From JAGGTJ01 sp964457545 (GTDB taxonomy: Bacteria > Desulfobacterota > DSM-4660 > Desulfatiglandales > Desulfatiglandaceae), in NCBI GenBank assembly GCA_964457545.1, contig CAYWEN010000011.1:1-39326 (forward strand): a stretch of 39,326 bases of DNA. The letters are read 5' to 3'. The position numbers and the translations under genes were made by a program. Position 1 is the first letter of the stretch. Each line of letters begins with the position of its first letter. A model generated the notes under the pieces. It did no database searches, was not told the origin of the DNA, and saw only the letters and a program-made list of their open reading frames with translations. Below are positions 14,129 to 23,230 of the stretch, one piece after another.

Positions 14129-16068
14129 ATGTTAATGAAAAGCGGTTTATAAGGTTTCGCATTTATGCGGTGGGAGTTTTTTTTGTTTTATGTTTTGCGG
14201 TTGTAATGGTCAGGGCCTATCAGCTTCAGATTCATGAAAGAGACAGGCTGGAGGTGCTTGCACGGTCGACTTATATAAAACTGAAAAGGCTTCCGCCAAA
14301 ACGTGGCAGTATATATGATCGAAATGGCCATGAAATGGCGGTAAGTGTAAAGGCCTGGTCAGTTTATGCCCGTCCTTCCAGAATCACAAATCCCCGGAAA
14401 ACCGCAAGACAGCTTTCAAGAATACTGCATAAAAATACCAGAACAATATATCTACTGTTAAAAAAAGACCGCAAGTTTGTATGGATAATCAGGAAAATCC
14501 CCCTTGAACGGGCTATAAAAATCAAGAAACTGAATCTTGATGGAATCGGGGTGCTGTCAGAAAACAGACGTTACTATCCGAACAAGGAGATTGCTGCTCA
14601 TGTGATCGGTTTTGTAGGCATAGACAATCAGGGACTGGAGGGTTTGGAGAAAAAATATGACCATATTCTCAAAGGTCCTCCACGTACACTTCTGGAGATG
14701 AAAGATGCCTTTGGCCGTTCGTTTTATACGGACAAATCTGTTATCTCAGGTATGGACCTCAAAGACATCTATCTGACTATAGACAGGGATATACAGTACA
14801 CGGTCCAGGAGGCTCTGAGGAAGGCCGTCAGACAGACAAAGGCAAAATCAGGAAACTGTATAGTCCTTGATCCTGAAACGGGTGAAGTCCTTGCCATGGC
14901 TGATGTGCCTGAATTTAATCCTAACATCTTTTACGAATTCAGGATGTTTCAATGGAGGAACAGGGCCGTTACAGACTGTTATGAGCCAGGATCTACCATA
15001 AAGGCAATACTTCTTGCAGCAGCACTGGAAAAAGGTGCAGTAACACCGGATACCAGGTTTGACTGTGAACATGGACGCTATAATATTGCCGGACATGTTA
15101 TTCATGATTCACATAGGCATGGTATCCTGACTGTCTCCGATATCATAGCACAGTCAAGCAATATCGGGGCGATAAAGATAGGCAGGGCCCTGGGTTATGG
15201 TGTGTTTTATGATTATCTCAGAAAGTTTGGTTTTGGAGAAAAAACAGGAATAGATCTTTTGGGGGAAAGAAGGGGAAGCGTCAGGTTATCAAAAGATTCC
15301 CGGCCTGTAGATCAGGCCACTGCGTTTTTTGGGCAAGGTATCAGCGTTACCTCCATACAGTTGGCAACGGCCTTTGCTGCAATAGCAAATGGGGGCAAAC
15401 TGATGAGGCCCTATGTGGTTAAAGAGATAAGGTACCACAGTGGAAAACTGCTGTGCCGGACACACCCTAAGCTGATAAGGCGGGTTATATCTTCTGAGGT
15501 TGCACGAAAGACAGCTATGGTTCTTGAAAAGGTGACAGACAATACGGGAACCGCTCCTGCCGCTGCCATATACGGCTTTGATGTAGCTGGCAAGACAGGG
15601 ACATCACAGAAGATAGATCCGAAAACAGGCAGATACTCAAGGCATAGATATGAGGCGATTTTTGTAGGTTTTGTTCCAGTTGTGCACCCAAAAATGGTGA
15701 TTCTTGTTATGATAGATGAACCAAAGGGTATTCCATATGGAGGAGTTGTATCTGCCCCGGTATTCAAAGAGGTGGGGCTATGGACACTTAACTATATGAA
15801 GGTAAATCCTCAGGCAGCACATCTGGCGATTACATGCAAAGATGTTCCTGTAAAAAAGAGGAGATCCTGTAAACAAGACAGGTTTCCCAACGATAAGCTT
15901 CCTGATTTTACGGGCAGTTCTATGAGAAAGGTGCTTGAAAAAGCCAGACACATGGGGTTGGTTGTAACTCTTGAAGGTACAGGTATGGCTGTTAAACAAT
16001 ATCCGAAACCAGGAGTTCCGATAAAGAAGATTAAGACACTCAAGGTATATTTCAAGCCTCCGGTATAG
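14125..16068 (+). CDS. ftsI: Septal peptidoglycan transpeptidase FtsI (PBP3) with PASTA domain
   Basis: Class B penicillin-binding protein of 647 aa. A membrane anchor lies at about residues 13-32. The dimerisation domain begins RGSIYDRNGHEMA. The transpeptidase domain has SxxK at Ser290-Lys293 (PGSTIK), SxN at 344-346 (SSN) and KTG at 490-492. Residues from about 587 form a PASTA domain (LPDFTGSSMRKVLEKAR to the C-terminus), often seen in deltaproteobacterial and Gram-positive division PBPs but absent from E. coli FtsI. It cross-links septal peptidoglycan together with FtsW, encoded 6 kb downstream. It overlaps ftsL by four bases. Confidence 0.96.
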   Translation: MNVNEKRFIRFRIYAVGVFFVLCFAVVMVRAYQLQIHERDRLEVLARSTYIKLKRLPPKRGSIYDRNGHEMAVSVKAWSVYARPSRITNPRKTARQLSRILHKNTRTIYLLLKKDRKFVWIIRKIPLERAIKIKKLNLDGIGVLSENRRYYPNKEIAAHVIGFVGIDNQGLEGLEKKYDHILKGPPRTLLEMKDAFGRSFYTDKSVISGMDLKDIYLTIDRDIQYTVQEALRKAVRQTKAKSGNCIVLDPETGEVLAMADVPEFNPNIFYEFRMFQWRNRAVTDCYEPGSTIKAILLAAALEKGAVTPDTRFDCEHGRYNIAGHVIHDSHRHGILTVSDIIAQSSNIGAIKIGRALGYGVFYDYLRKFGFGEKTGIDLLGERRGSVRLSKDSRPVDQATAFFGQGISVTSIQLATAFAAIANGGKLMRPYVVKEIRYHSGKLLCRTHPKLIRRVISSEVARKTAMVLEKVTDNTGTAPAAAIYGFDVAGKTGTSQKIDPKTGRYSRHRYEAIFVGFVPVVHPKMVILVMIDEPKGIPYGGVVSAPVFKEVGLWTLNYMKVNPQAAHLAITCKDVPVKKRRSCKQDRFPNDKLPDFTGSSMRKVLEKARHMGLVVTLEGTGMAVKQYPKPGVPIKKIKTLKVYFKPPV

Positions 16069-16077
16069 GACTTTTTT

Positions 16078-17661
16078 ATGAAGTTGAAAAGATGTCTTGA
16101 AGGTATAGAGATAGAGTTTTTAAGAGGTGATCTGAATGCAGATATAACAGGTGTCACCTATGATTCACGTCTTGTAAAAAGAGGATTCCTGTTTGTTGCC
16201 CTTAAGGGATGCAGTCAGGATGGTCATGATTTTATTGCAAATGCAATTGAAAACGGTGCCAGGGCCATAGTTGCTGAACGTGTTGGGAGATTGGCTGATC
16301 ATGTTTTTATGCCTGACAATGATGCAGGACATGATAACAGAGCAGATCTCTCTGTAATAAAGGTGAGAAATTCAAGGAAGGTGCTGTCAGCCATTGCAGT
16401 AAACTTTTATGAGTACCCGTTTAAAGACATTAATCTGATAGGAATTACCGGAACAAACGGCAAAACCACTACCAGTTATCTTCTGGAATCAATTCTGTAT
16501 CATGCAGGTGCCAATCCAGGGGTTATAGGGACTATCAATTACCGTTTTGCAGGCAGGACGGTTGATGCGACTGTTACGACTCCTGAATCTGTAGATCTGA
16601 TCAGGATCTTGCATGAAATGTCAAAAGCAGGTGTTTCTGATGTGGTAATAGAAGTTTCATCTCATGCGCTTGATCAAGGAAGAATCTCTGCATGCCCAAT
16701 AAAAGTTGCAGTTTTTACAAATCTTACTCGTGATCATCTCGATTATCATGGCTCGCTTGAAAATTATTTCAAGGCCAAAACCCGCCTTTTTACTGGTGAA
16801 GGCCAATATCATCTGTCTGCTGATGCTGGTTGCAGGTCACGGAGATATCCTCCTGTTGCTGTAATAAATATGGATGATCCCTGGGGAAAGTCTCTTGCTG
16901 CCTTGACTTATGGTTCGTGTGTAACTTATGGGCTTGAGTGTTCCTGTGATGTCAGGGCAGAACAGATAGAACAGGGCCCTGATGGTATAAGGGCAAGGCT
17001 TGTGACTCCCTATGGAACGGTCTTACTGGAATCCAGACTTATAGGCATTTTCAATGTGTACAATATCCTTGCATCTGCTGCAACGGCTATTGCCCTTGGT
17101 ATTGATATTGAAACCATTGCAGAAGGAATATCGCGGCTTGAAGGTGTGCCTGGCCGTATGCAATTGATAAAAAACAGCCAGTTATTACCTGTAGTTGTGG
17201 ACTATGCCCATACCCCTGATGCCTTGGCAAAGGTTATTGCTGCGGCAAGGGAAATCGTCAGGGGCTGTTTGATTACTGTCTTTGGGTGTGGAGGAGACAG
17301 GGACATGGGGAAGAGGCAGGAAATGGGATATGTTGCTGGAAAGATGAGTGATGTTGTTGTTGTAACATCAGATAATCCAAGGACAGAGGATCCTGCGATA
17401 ATTGCCTCTCAGATAGTGGAAGGAATTAGGCAGTCGGGCATGAAGGAGTTAGATCAGCCACTGACGAATGAATCCAGAGGCTTTTTTGTGGACCTGAATC
17501 GCTCAAGTGCAATCAGGATGGCAGTGAATATGGCGGATCAAACGGATCTTGTACTCATTGCAGGAAAGGGACATGAAACCTATCAGATAATTGGAAACAA
17601 AAAATATCCCTTTGATGACAGAAAAGAGGTCTTATGTGCCCTTGAAAAGGGTTTGCAATGA
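16078..17661 (+). CDS. murE: UDP-MurNAc-L-Ala-D-Glu:meso-DAP ligase MurE
   Basis: Mur ligase of 527 aa that adds the third stem-peptide residue. The ATP loop is GTNGKTTTSYLLES. TTPESVDL and the EVSSHALDQGR motif are present. DNPR at 432-435 is the signature of enzymes that select meso-diaminopimelate rather than lysine. GKGHETYQ near the C-terminus closes the active site. It is slightly long for the family because of an extra stretch in the N-terminal domain (MPDNDAGHDNRADLS, near residues 78-92) and one in the middle (GQYHLSADAGCRSRR). It starts 9 bases after ftsI and overlaps murF by four bases. Confidence 0.97.
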   Translation: MKLKRCLEGIEIEFLRGDLNADITGVTYDSRLVKRGFLFVALKGCSQDGHDFIANAIENGARAIVAERVGRLADHVFMPDNDAGHDNRADLSVIKVRNSRKVLSAIAVNFYEYPFKDINLIGITGTNGKTTTSYLLESILYHAGANPGVIGTINYRFAGRTVDATVTTPESVDLIRILHEMSKAGVSDVVIEVSSHALDQGRISACPIKVAVFTNLTRDHLDYHGSLENYFKAKTRLFTGEGQYHLSADAGCRSRRYPPVAVINMDDPWGKSLAALTYGSCVTYGLECSCDVRAEQIEQGPDGIRARLVTPYGTVLLESRLIGIFNVYNILASAATAIALGIDIETIAEGISRLEGVPGRMQLIKNSQLLPVVVDYAHTPDALAKVIAAAREIVRGCLITVFGCGGDRDMGKRQEMGYVAGKMSDVVVVTSDNPRTEDPAIIASQIVEGIRQSGMKELDQPLTNESRGFFVDLNRSSAIRMAVNMADQTDLVLIAGKGHETYQIIGNKKYPFDDRKEVLCALEKGLQ

Positions 17662-19082
17662 TTTATGAATGGGGAACAGTAACAGCAGGAGATATCCTTG
17701 GTCCTGTCAGGGGGCGTTTGGTATCAGGGAATGCTGAAACACGAATAACCGGTATCAGTACCGATTCCAGGCAGATAGCTCCGGGAAACATGTTTTGGTC
17801 CCTTAGGGGTGAACGTTTTGATGGGCACAGTTTTATACCAATGGTTCTGTCAGGCAACGGGGCAGGGGCAGTAGCAGAAGAGAGTTATATTGCTGCCTGT
17901 AATGAACCCAGTACCTTCGGGGACAAGGTGATTGTTGGTGTCCACGATACCCTTCAGGCGCTTGGTGAGCTGGCAGGATGGTGGCGGAAACAGCATCATG
18001 CCAAGGTTATTGCAGTAACAGGGAGTGCAGGCAAGACTACAACAAAGGAGCTGATCGGATATATCCTTTCATGTGACGGACGAGTGTTGAAGAACAGGGG
18101 AAATTTCAACAATCTGATCGGATTGCCCTTGACCTTGCTGAACATGAACAAGACCCACGAGATTGCCGTAGTGGAAATGGGTATGAACAGACCTGACGAG
18201 ATTGGTCGGCTGACAGAGATAGCAGATCCTGATATCGGGGTGATAACTAACGTTGGCATGGCTCATCTTGAAGGAGTTGGCGATTTCAATGGAGTAGTAA
18301 GGGCCAAGGCAGAGCTTGCACAAAAAATGTCAGATAACGGCATACTTGTTATTAATGGAGACAATCCGGATCTTGTTGATGAGGTGTCTAAATACAGGAC
18401 CGATTTTATTACATTTGGTTTTGAGGAACATAATCATGTAAGGGGCAGGGATGTCCTGCACATGGGCAGCAAGGGAATGAGCTTTAGGATTTGTTGCAGG
18501 GAAAAATGCTGGTCGGCAAAAACAGGGTTGCCTGGCCTTCATATGGTATCCAATGCCCTTGCTGCATTTTCTGCCTGTATGCATGCAGGTGTCCCTGTGG
18601 AAGATATCATAACCGGCATAGGCAGTTTCAGGGGGGTTAGAGGCAGGTTTCAGGTTATATCCCTTCCTGGAAACATTACCCTGATAGATGATACTTATAA
18701 TGCCAGTCCATCATCCCTTAAGGCAGCCCTTGAATCAATCAAGAATATGCTGTGCGGGTCAGGCAGGATTATTGTGGCCCTTGGGGATATGCTTGAGCTC
18801 GGTGACAGTTCGTTTTTGCTGCACAGGCAGTCAGGTCGTAATGTGGCGGATATAAATGCAGACTACCTTGTTGTATTGGGAGACCTTTGTGCAGAATTGA
18901 TAAAAGGTGCAGTCAGTGCCGGTATGCCTGCCAGTCACATTAGACATGTTGACAGCCATAAGGATATGGCAGAGGCAATAAGGGAAAGAATGTGCAGTGG
19001 TTGTGTGATTTTGGTGAAAGGTTCGAGGCGTATGGGCCTTGAAAATGTCATTTTGAATTTGACCGGCAGTGAACCTGCCTGA
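17658..19082 (+). CDS. murF: UDP-MurNAc-tripeptide:D-Ala-D-Ala ligase MurF
   Basis: Mur ligase of 474 aa that completes the UDP-MurNAc-pentapeptide. The N-terminal domain has ISTDSRQIAPGNMFWSLRGERFDGH. The ATP loop is GSAGKTTTKELIG. KNRGNFNNLIGLPLTLL and VVEMGMNRPDEIGRLTEIADP are typical MurF blocks. DDTYNASPSSLKAALE lies in the C-terminal region, followed by GDMLELGD and VKGSRRMGLENV. The D-Ala-D-Ala substrate needs Ddl, which is not in this cluster. Joined to murE by an ATGA overlap; 132 bases without a gene follow before mraY. Confidence 0.97.
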   Translation: MIYEWGTVTAGDILGPVRGRLVSGNAETRITGISTDSRQIAPGNMFWSLRGERFDGHSFIPMVLSGNGAGAVAEESYIAACNEPSTFGDKVIVGVHDTLQALGELAGWWRKQHHAKVIAVTGSAGKTTTKELIGYILSCDGRVLKNRGNFNNLIGLPLTLLNMNKTHEIAVVEMGMNRPDEIGRLTEIADPDIGVITNVGMAHLEGVGDFNGVVRAKAELAQKMSDNGILVINGDNPDLVDEVSKYRTDFITFGFEEHNHVRGRDVLHMGSKGMSFRICCREKCWSAKTGLPGLHMVSNALAAFSACMHAGVPVEDIITGIGSFRGVRGRFQVISLPGNITLIDDTYNASPSSLKAALESIKNMLCGSGRIIVALGDMLELGDSSFLLHRQSGRNVADINADYLVVLGDLCAELIKGAVSAGMPASHIRHVDSHKDMAEAIRERMCSGCVILVKGSRRMGLENVILNLTGSEPA

Positions 19083-19214
19083 TTTGAGGACCATGGCATA
19101 AACAATGATCTGGATTTATGTCTGCTTGAAGGGTGTTGTGGATGTGCCCTTTCATCTCTCCTTGTGTTCTTTTTGCTTTTTCTTTGTTGTTCAGGCTGAT
19201 AGTCAGGATTCGTA

Positions 19215-20294
19215 ATGCTATACAAACTGATATATATATATCATACAGACATCTCGTGGCTGAATGTATTTCGATACATTACATTCAGGACGATCCTGTC
19301 TGTTTTAACATCCTTTCTGTTCTGTTTTGTATTTGGAAACTGGGCTATTGGCAAGTTGCGTTCATTGCAGATGAAGCAATTTGTCAGGGATGATGGGCCT
19401 CCTAACCATAAGGCCAAACAAGGTACCCCGACCATGGGTGGATGTATATTCATCCCTGCGGTTTTTCTGTCCATGTTTCTGTGGGTGGATTGGGTCAATT
19501 TTTATGTCTTATCCATGGCCTTTGTCATGTTTTCTTTTGGTGTTATCGGTTTTATTGATGACTGGCTAAAAATAAAGAGACAAAACAGCAAGGGGCTTAG
19601 GGCATCCACTAAATTTTTATTGCAGATAGCTTGCAGCCTTCTGGTAGGTGTGGCTCTGTATTTTCATCATGGATTTGATTCAAGGCTGGTCCTTCCTTTT
19701 TTCAAAAATCTCAGGCCTGATTTGGGAATAGGTTATATTCTTTTGATAATATTTGTTATTACCGGTTCGTCCAATGCAGTAAACCTGACCGATGGCCTGG
19801 ATGGCCTGGCTACAGGTTCGCTGATTGTTGCATTTGCGTGTTACATGGCCTTTTCATATTTTGCAGGGCACAAGATCATTTCTTCCTATCTTAATATCCC
19901 TTATGTGCCAGGTGCCGGAGAGGTATGCGTTATATGTGGGGCTGTTGTAGGGGCAGGGCTTGGTTTCTTGTGGTATAACGCATATCCGGCCGAGATATTT
20001 ATGGGTGATACAGGATCATTGTCTCTTGGAGCAGCATTGGGAATGGTTGCAGTTGTAACAAAACAGGAGGTGCTGCTTGTTATAGTTGGAGGCCTGTTTG
20101 TTTTTGAGGCGTTGTCTGTAATTATACAGGTGGGATATTTCAGGTTCAGCAATGGAAAGCGTGTCTTCCGGATGGCTCCTGTTCATCATCATTTTGAGTT
20201 AAAGGGATGGCCTGAACCCAAGGTAATACTAAGGTTCTTGATTATTGCCATATTGCTGGCGCTTTGTGCTGTGAGCACCTTGAAGCTTAGATAG
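19215..20294 (+). CDS. mraY: Phospho-MurNAc-pentapeptide transferase MraY
   Basis: Polytopic membrane enzyme of 359 aa that makes lipid I on undecaprenyl phosphate. Diagnostic segments: KQGTPTMGGCIF, FIDDWLKIKRQNSKGL (Asp pair), SNAVNLTDGLDGLA (Asp-rich loop), EIFMGDTGSLSLGAALG, and the C-terminal MAPVHHHFELKGWPEPKV with the HHH motif. Around ten hydrophobic segments are visible. The N-terminus (MLYKLIYIYHTDISWLNVFRYI) fits the family. Downstream, a 417-base spacer carrying a repeat element separates it from murD. Confidence 0.97.
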   Translation: MLYKLIYIYHTDISWLNVFRYITFRTILSVLTSFLFCFVFGNWAIGKLRSLQMKQFVRDDGPPNHKAKQGTPTMGGCIFIPAVFLSMFLWVDWVNFYVLSMAFVMFSFGVIGFIDDWLKIKRQNSKGLRASTKFLLQIACSLLVGVALYFHHGFDSRLVLPFFKNLRPDLGIGYILLIIFVITGSSNAVNLTDGLDGLATGSLIVAFACYMAFSYFAGHKIISSYLNIPYVPGAGEVCVICGAVVGAGLGFLWYNAYPAEIFMGDTGSLSLGAALGMVAVVTKQEVLLVIVGGLFVFEALSVIIQVGYFRFSNGKRVFRMAPVHHHFELKGWPEPKVILRFLIIAILLALCAVSTLKLR

Positions 20295-20318
20295 TTTCCA
20301 TCAATAGATGGCCTTTTT

Positions 20319-20559
20319 GGTATCAGCTCAATAACAGGGGATAACAACGAACGTACCACCGGCGCAGGATGATTTTTCTTTTGCTCCGGGCCTTTGGGCT
20401 GGTCTCTTCAATGACTTGTCTGCAGGGGAGACTTGCACCTTTTGCATTGCCGACTTCGTTGAGCTGCGGCTTCCCCCGATGACAAGTCACGAAGACACGG
20501 CGTCTTCCCGGCAGTCGCGTCAGCAAAACCCTCCTGCCCCTATTTATTGAGCTATTACC
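20319..20559. repeat. MITE-like element with imperfect terminal inverted repeats
   Basis: The left end reads GGTATCAGCTCAATAACAGG (from 20319). The right end, read inward on the minus strand from 20559, is GGTAATAGCTCAATAAATAG. Both continue to GGGG, giving 22-23 base imperfect inverted ends. Both flanks are a run of T (TTTTT), compatible with a duplicated target, though low-complexity. The ~240-base interior codes for nothing recognisable and contains a GAAGAC/GTCTTC hairpin. The right 54 bases match 25927-25980 at 49 positions. Confidence 0.6.
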
Positions 20560-20562
20560 TTT

Positions 20563-20676
20563 TTTGCACAAACCCGGTGTCAATTTACGGGATTCCTTGA
20601 TCTTGCACAAAAACTTCCAGTTATGGCTTGGAAACGGATAGTGACCAAGGTCTGTTTCTGGACAGTTTGTATCCAT
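20563..20676. repeat. Second dispersed repeat (partial copies at 33.9 kb and elsewhere)
   Basis: The 22 bases at 20578-20599 (CAATTTACGGGATTCCTT core) recur exactly, inverted, at 33919-33940. Similarity extends to the TTTTTGCACAA on the adjacent side (20561-20571 versus 33946-33956). A weaker relative, ATTCCTTGAGCTTGTACGAA, lies at 33631-33650. The far end, CAGTTTGTATCCAT near 20662-20675, resembles CAGTTTGTGTCCAT at 550-563. Confidence 0.5.
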
Positions 20677-20711
20677 AAAAACAGAGTACAGGTTTTACAT
20701 TTCCGGGAATA

Positions 20712-22091
20712 ATGAATGCCATGATGCAGAGGGAATGGTTTTGCAACAAAAAGGTACTGGTGGTTGGTCTGGGAATATCGGGTTTTGAGAGTGTCAGGTG
20801 GCTTTGTTCGGCTGGAGCAGAGGTGCTTGTAACAGACGTGCGCCCTTTAAGTGAAATCAGGCCGGAATATTTATATGAATTGGAGAAGGCCGGTATTGGT
20901 ATTCAGGCAGGAGCGTCTCTTGAGGCAGTTCCTCCTGATACAGATATGGTTGTGATAAGTCCGGGTGTACCTCCTTTTATGAAGGCCCTGAAAACAGCCG
21001 TAGAAAGAGGCATCCCTGTTATTGGGGAACTTGAACTGGCTTATCGTGTTATTGATACACCCATAATAGCTGTTACAGGAACAAACGGCAAGACCACGGT
21101 TACCTCCTTGATTGGCAGGTTGCTTGATAATGCAGGTATAGATGCCTTTGTAGGAGGTAATATTGGAACTCCTCTTGTAGCGTATGCGCACGGCAACGGG
21201 CATGCGGACTATGCAGTAACCGAAGTCAGCAGTTTCCAGCTTGAGACTGCCTTTACATTCAAGCCCTTTATATCAGTAATACTCAATGTTTCTCCTGATC
21301 ATCTTGAGCGGCATGGAAGTTTTGATGCATATATGGACATAAAACTCAGGATATACCGAAATCAGGGGCCGGGTCAGCATGTTATTGTTAATGATGACGA
21401 TGAAAATCTCAAGGCAGTAAATATTACTTCAGGTGCAGTTGTACATCGATACGGGTTTGTTCCGGATAAAACGCGGCATGCGTTTATAGATGGGCATTAT
21501 GTTCATGCATCGACAGACGGTACATATGAGCATGTCTTTTCTCTTGAAAGATGCAAGCTTTTGGGTCGTCATAATCAGGAAAATATCCTTGCTGCTGTTA
21601 TATGCGGGCTTATTCTTGGGATAAGGGATGATGTTATTCAAAGCACCATAGATGGATTCAGCGGCCTTCCAAACAGGCTGGAACGGGTAGCAGAAAAAGA
21701 TGGTATTGTTTTTTACAATGATTCCAAGGCTACAAACATAGATTCTGCAATAAAGGCCGTAATGACATTGGATCCGCCGATTATCCTGATTGCAGGTGGG
21801 CGTCATAAGGGCGCTGATTACGGGCCTCTTGAAAAGGCTTGTCGGGGACGGGTAAAGACAGGGATATTTTTGGGTGAAGCCGGGGATGCCTTGCTGAATA
21901 CTTTTAAAAACAGAATCCCTGCATTCAGGGTCAACAGCATGGAAGAGGCTGTCAGAAAGGCCTGTGCCTGTGCATCATGTGGCGATACAGTGCTTTTGTC
22001 TCCGGCATGTGCGAGTTTTGACATGTTTTCAGATTATGTGCACAGGGCAAGGGTCTTTGTTGATGCTGTGAAAAAGGTGGTAAATGGCTGA
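20712..22091 (+). CDS. murD: UDP-MurNAc-L-Ala:D-Glu ligase MurD
   Basis: Mur ligase of 459 aa that adds D-glutamate. The N-terminal Rossmann-like domain starts KVLVVGLGISGFESVRWL. The ATP loop is GTNGKTTVTSLIGRLL. VGGNIGTPL and EVSSFQLE are classic MurD blocks, followed by ILNVSPDHLERHGSF, FYNDSKATN (near residue 337), ILIAGGRHKGADY and LLSPACASFDMF. ATG 20712 is used; ATG 20721 is an equally possible start three codons later, and the ribosome site (GGGAA) is modest. It overlaps ftsW by eight bases. Confidence 0.97.
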   Translation: MNAMMQREWFCNKKVLVVGLGISGFESVRWLCSAGAEVLVTDVRPLSEIRPEYLYELEKAGIGIQAGASLEAVPPDTDMVVISPGVPPFMKALKTAVERGIPVIGELELAYRVIDTPIIAVTGTNGKTTVTSLIGRLLDNAGIDAFVGGNIGTPLVAYAHGNGHADYAVTEVSSFQLETAFTFKPFISVILNVSPDHLERHGSFDAYMDIKLRIYRNQGPGQHVIVNDDDENLKAVNITSGAVVHRYGFVPDKTRHAFIDGHYVHASTDGTYEHVFSLERCKLLGRHNQENILAAVICGLILGIRDDVIQSTIDGFSGLPNRLERVAEKDGIVFYNDSKATNIDSAIKAVMTLDPPIILIAGGRHKGADYGPLEKACRGRVKTGIFLGEAGDALLNTFKNRIPAFRVNSMEEAVRKACACASCGDTVLLSPACASFDMFSDYVHRARVFVDAVKKVVNG

Positions 22092-23187
22092 TACAGGAAA
22101 AACATCTGATAGATATGATTATATGCTTTTGATACCAACCCTGATTTTAATTGTCTTGGGGCTTGTTATTGTGTACAGCGCAAGTTCCAATATCGCTGCG
22201 CATGAGTATTTAAGACCGTATTTTTATTTTGAACGGCAATTTTTCTATTGTGCCTTTGGGCTGTTGATGTTGATGATAGCAAGAAACATCCCTTGTACCC
22301 TTTATGCACGGATCGTATATCCCATGCTTTGCCTGAGCATTATTCTGTTGCTGCTTCTGTTTGTTCCTGGCATAGGCCACAAGGCCGGCGGTGCTACAAG
22401 GTGGTTGCATATAGCGCCCTTTTCTTTTCAGCCCTCGGAAGTAGTCAAATTTACCTTGGCAGTCTATATGGCATACTCTATGGCAAGAAAGGGCTCTGAC
22501 ATGAAGTATGCATTAACGGGGCTTGTGCCGCATCTTATTGTAGTCGGGATATTCATTGGGCTTATTGCCTTGCAGCCTGATTTTGGAACGTGTGTTATAT
22601 TGGGAATGTGGCTTTTTATAATGCTGTTTGTAGGGGGTGCCAGGATTTTTCATCTTTTGCTTTTACTGGTACCGGTTCTGCCGCTTATGTGGTTGGCTGT
22701 TATGAACTCTGATTACCGACTTAAACGATGGCTTGCGTTTATTGATCCCTGGAAGGATCCAAGAGGGATAGGATATCATATTATTCATTCCTTTCTTGCC
22801 TTTGGATCAGGGGGATGGTTTGGTGTGGGTCTTGGCAATGGAAAACAAAAGCTCTTTTTCCTGCCGGAACCACATACGGATTTTATCCTTTCTGTTGCAG
22901 GTGAGGAATTAGGGTTTGCAGGTGTGGCTATTATAACAGTTCTGTTTGGAATCATTATAATTAAGGGGATAAAGGTGGCTCTTGATGCCCGTGACATTTA
23001 CAGTACTTATCTGTCTCTTGGGCTTACAATCATGTTTGGCCTTCAGGTTATAATTAATATGGGTGTTGTTATGGGACTGCTTCCTACAAAGGGTTTGACC
23101 CTGCCGCTGATAAGTTATGGGGGCACATCCCTTGTTTTAAACATGTTTTGTATCGGAGTACTCTTGAATATTTCATCAAGGTCGTAA
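22084..23187 (+). CDS. ftsW: Lipid II polymerase FtsW (SEDS family)
   Basis: SEDS-family membrane protein of 367 aa with about ten hydrophobic segments. Together with FtsI it makes septal glycan strands from lipid II. Signature blocks: VYSASSNIAA in the first periplasmic turn, GATRWLHIAPFSFQPSEVVKF, LQPDFGTCVI, the large loop with GSGGWFGVGLGNGKQKLFFLPEPHTDFI, and LLPTKGLTLPLISYGGTSL near the end. Its position between murD and murG supports FtsW rather than RodA. It starts inside the murD end (eight-base overlap), indicating coupled translation. Confidence 0.97.
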   Translation: MADTGKTSDRYDYMLLIPTLILIVLGLVIVYSASSNIAAHEYLRPYFYFERQFFYCAFGLLMLMIARNIPCTLYARIVYPMLCLSIILLLLLFVPGIGHKAGGATRWLHIAPFSFQPSEVVKFTLAVYMAYSMARKGSDMKYALTGLVPHLIVVGIFIGLIALQPDFGTCVILGMWLFIMLFVGGARIFHLLLLLVPVLPLMWLAVMNSDYRLKRWLAFIDPWKDPRGIGYHIIHSFLAFGSGGWFGVGLGNGKQKLFFLPEPHTDFILSVAGEELGFAGVAIITVLFGIIIIKGIKVALDARDIYSTYLSLGLTIMFGLQVIINMGVVMGLLPTKGLTLPLISYGGTSLVLNMFCIGVLLNISSRS

Positions 23188-23230
23188 ATCTGGTTCAGGT
23201 AACAATCAGCGATCTGACGGGAATGGAAAT

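Larger units (their letters stand above)
20295..20711. other. Repeat-filled spacer between mraY and murD
   Basis: 417 bases inside an otherwise tight operon. It holds a MITE-like element (20319-20559) followed by a second dispersed repeat (about 20563-20676). A minus-strand open frame of 117 codons across both is an artefact of the repeats: its translation has no motif and restarts in part at 25.9 kb, where the same repeat occurs. Confidence 0.7.

Noticed and set aside
20323..20676. Minus-strand open frame of 117 codons between mraY and murD
   Set aside because: It spans two noncoding repeat elements; the shared stretch with the frame at 25753-26058 reflects the DNA repeat, not a protein family.
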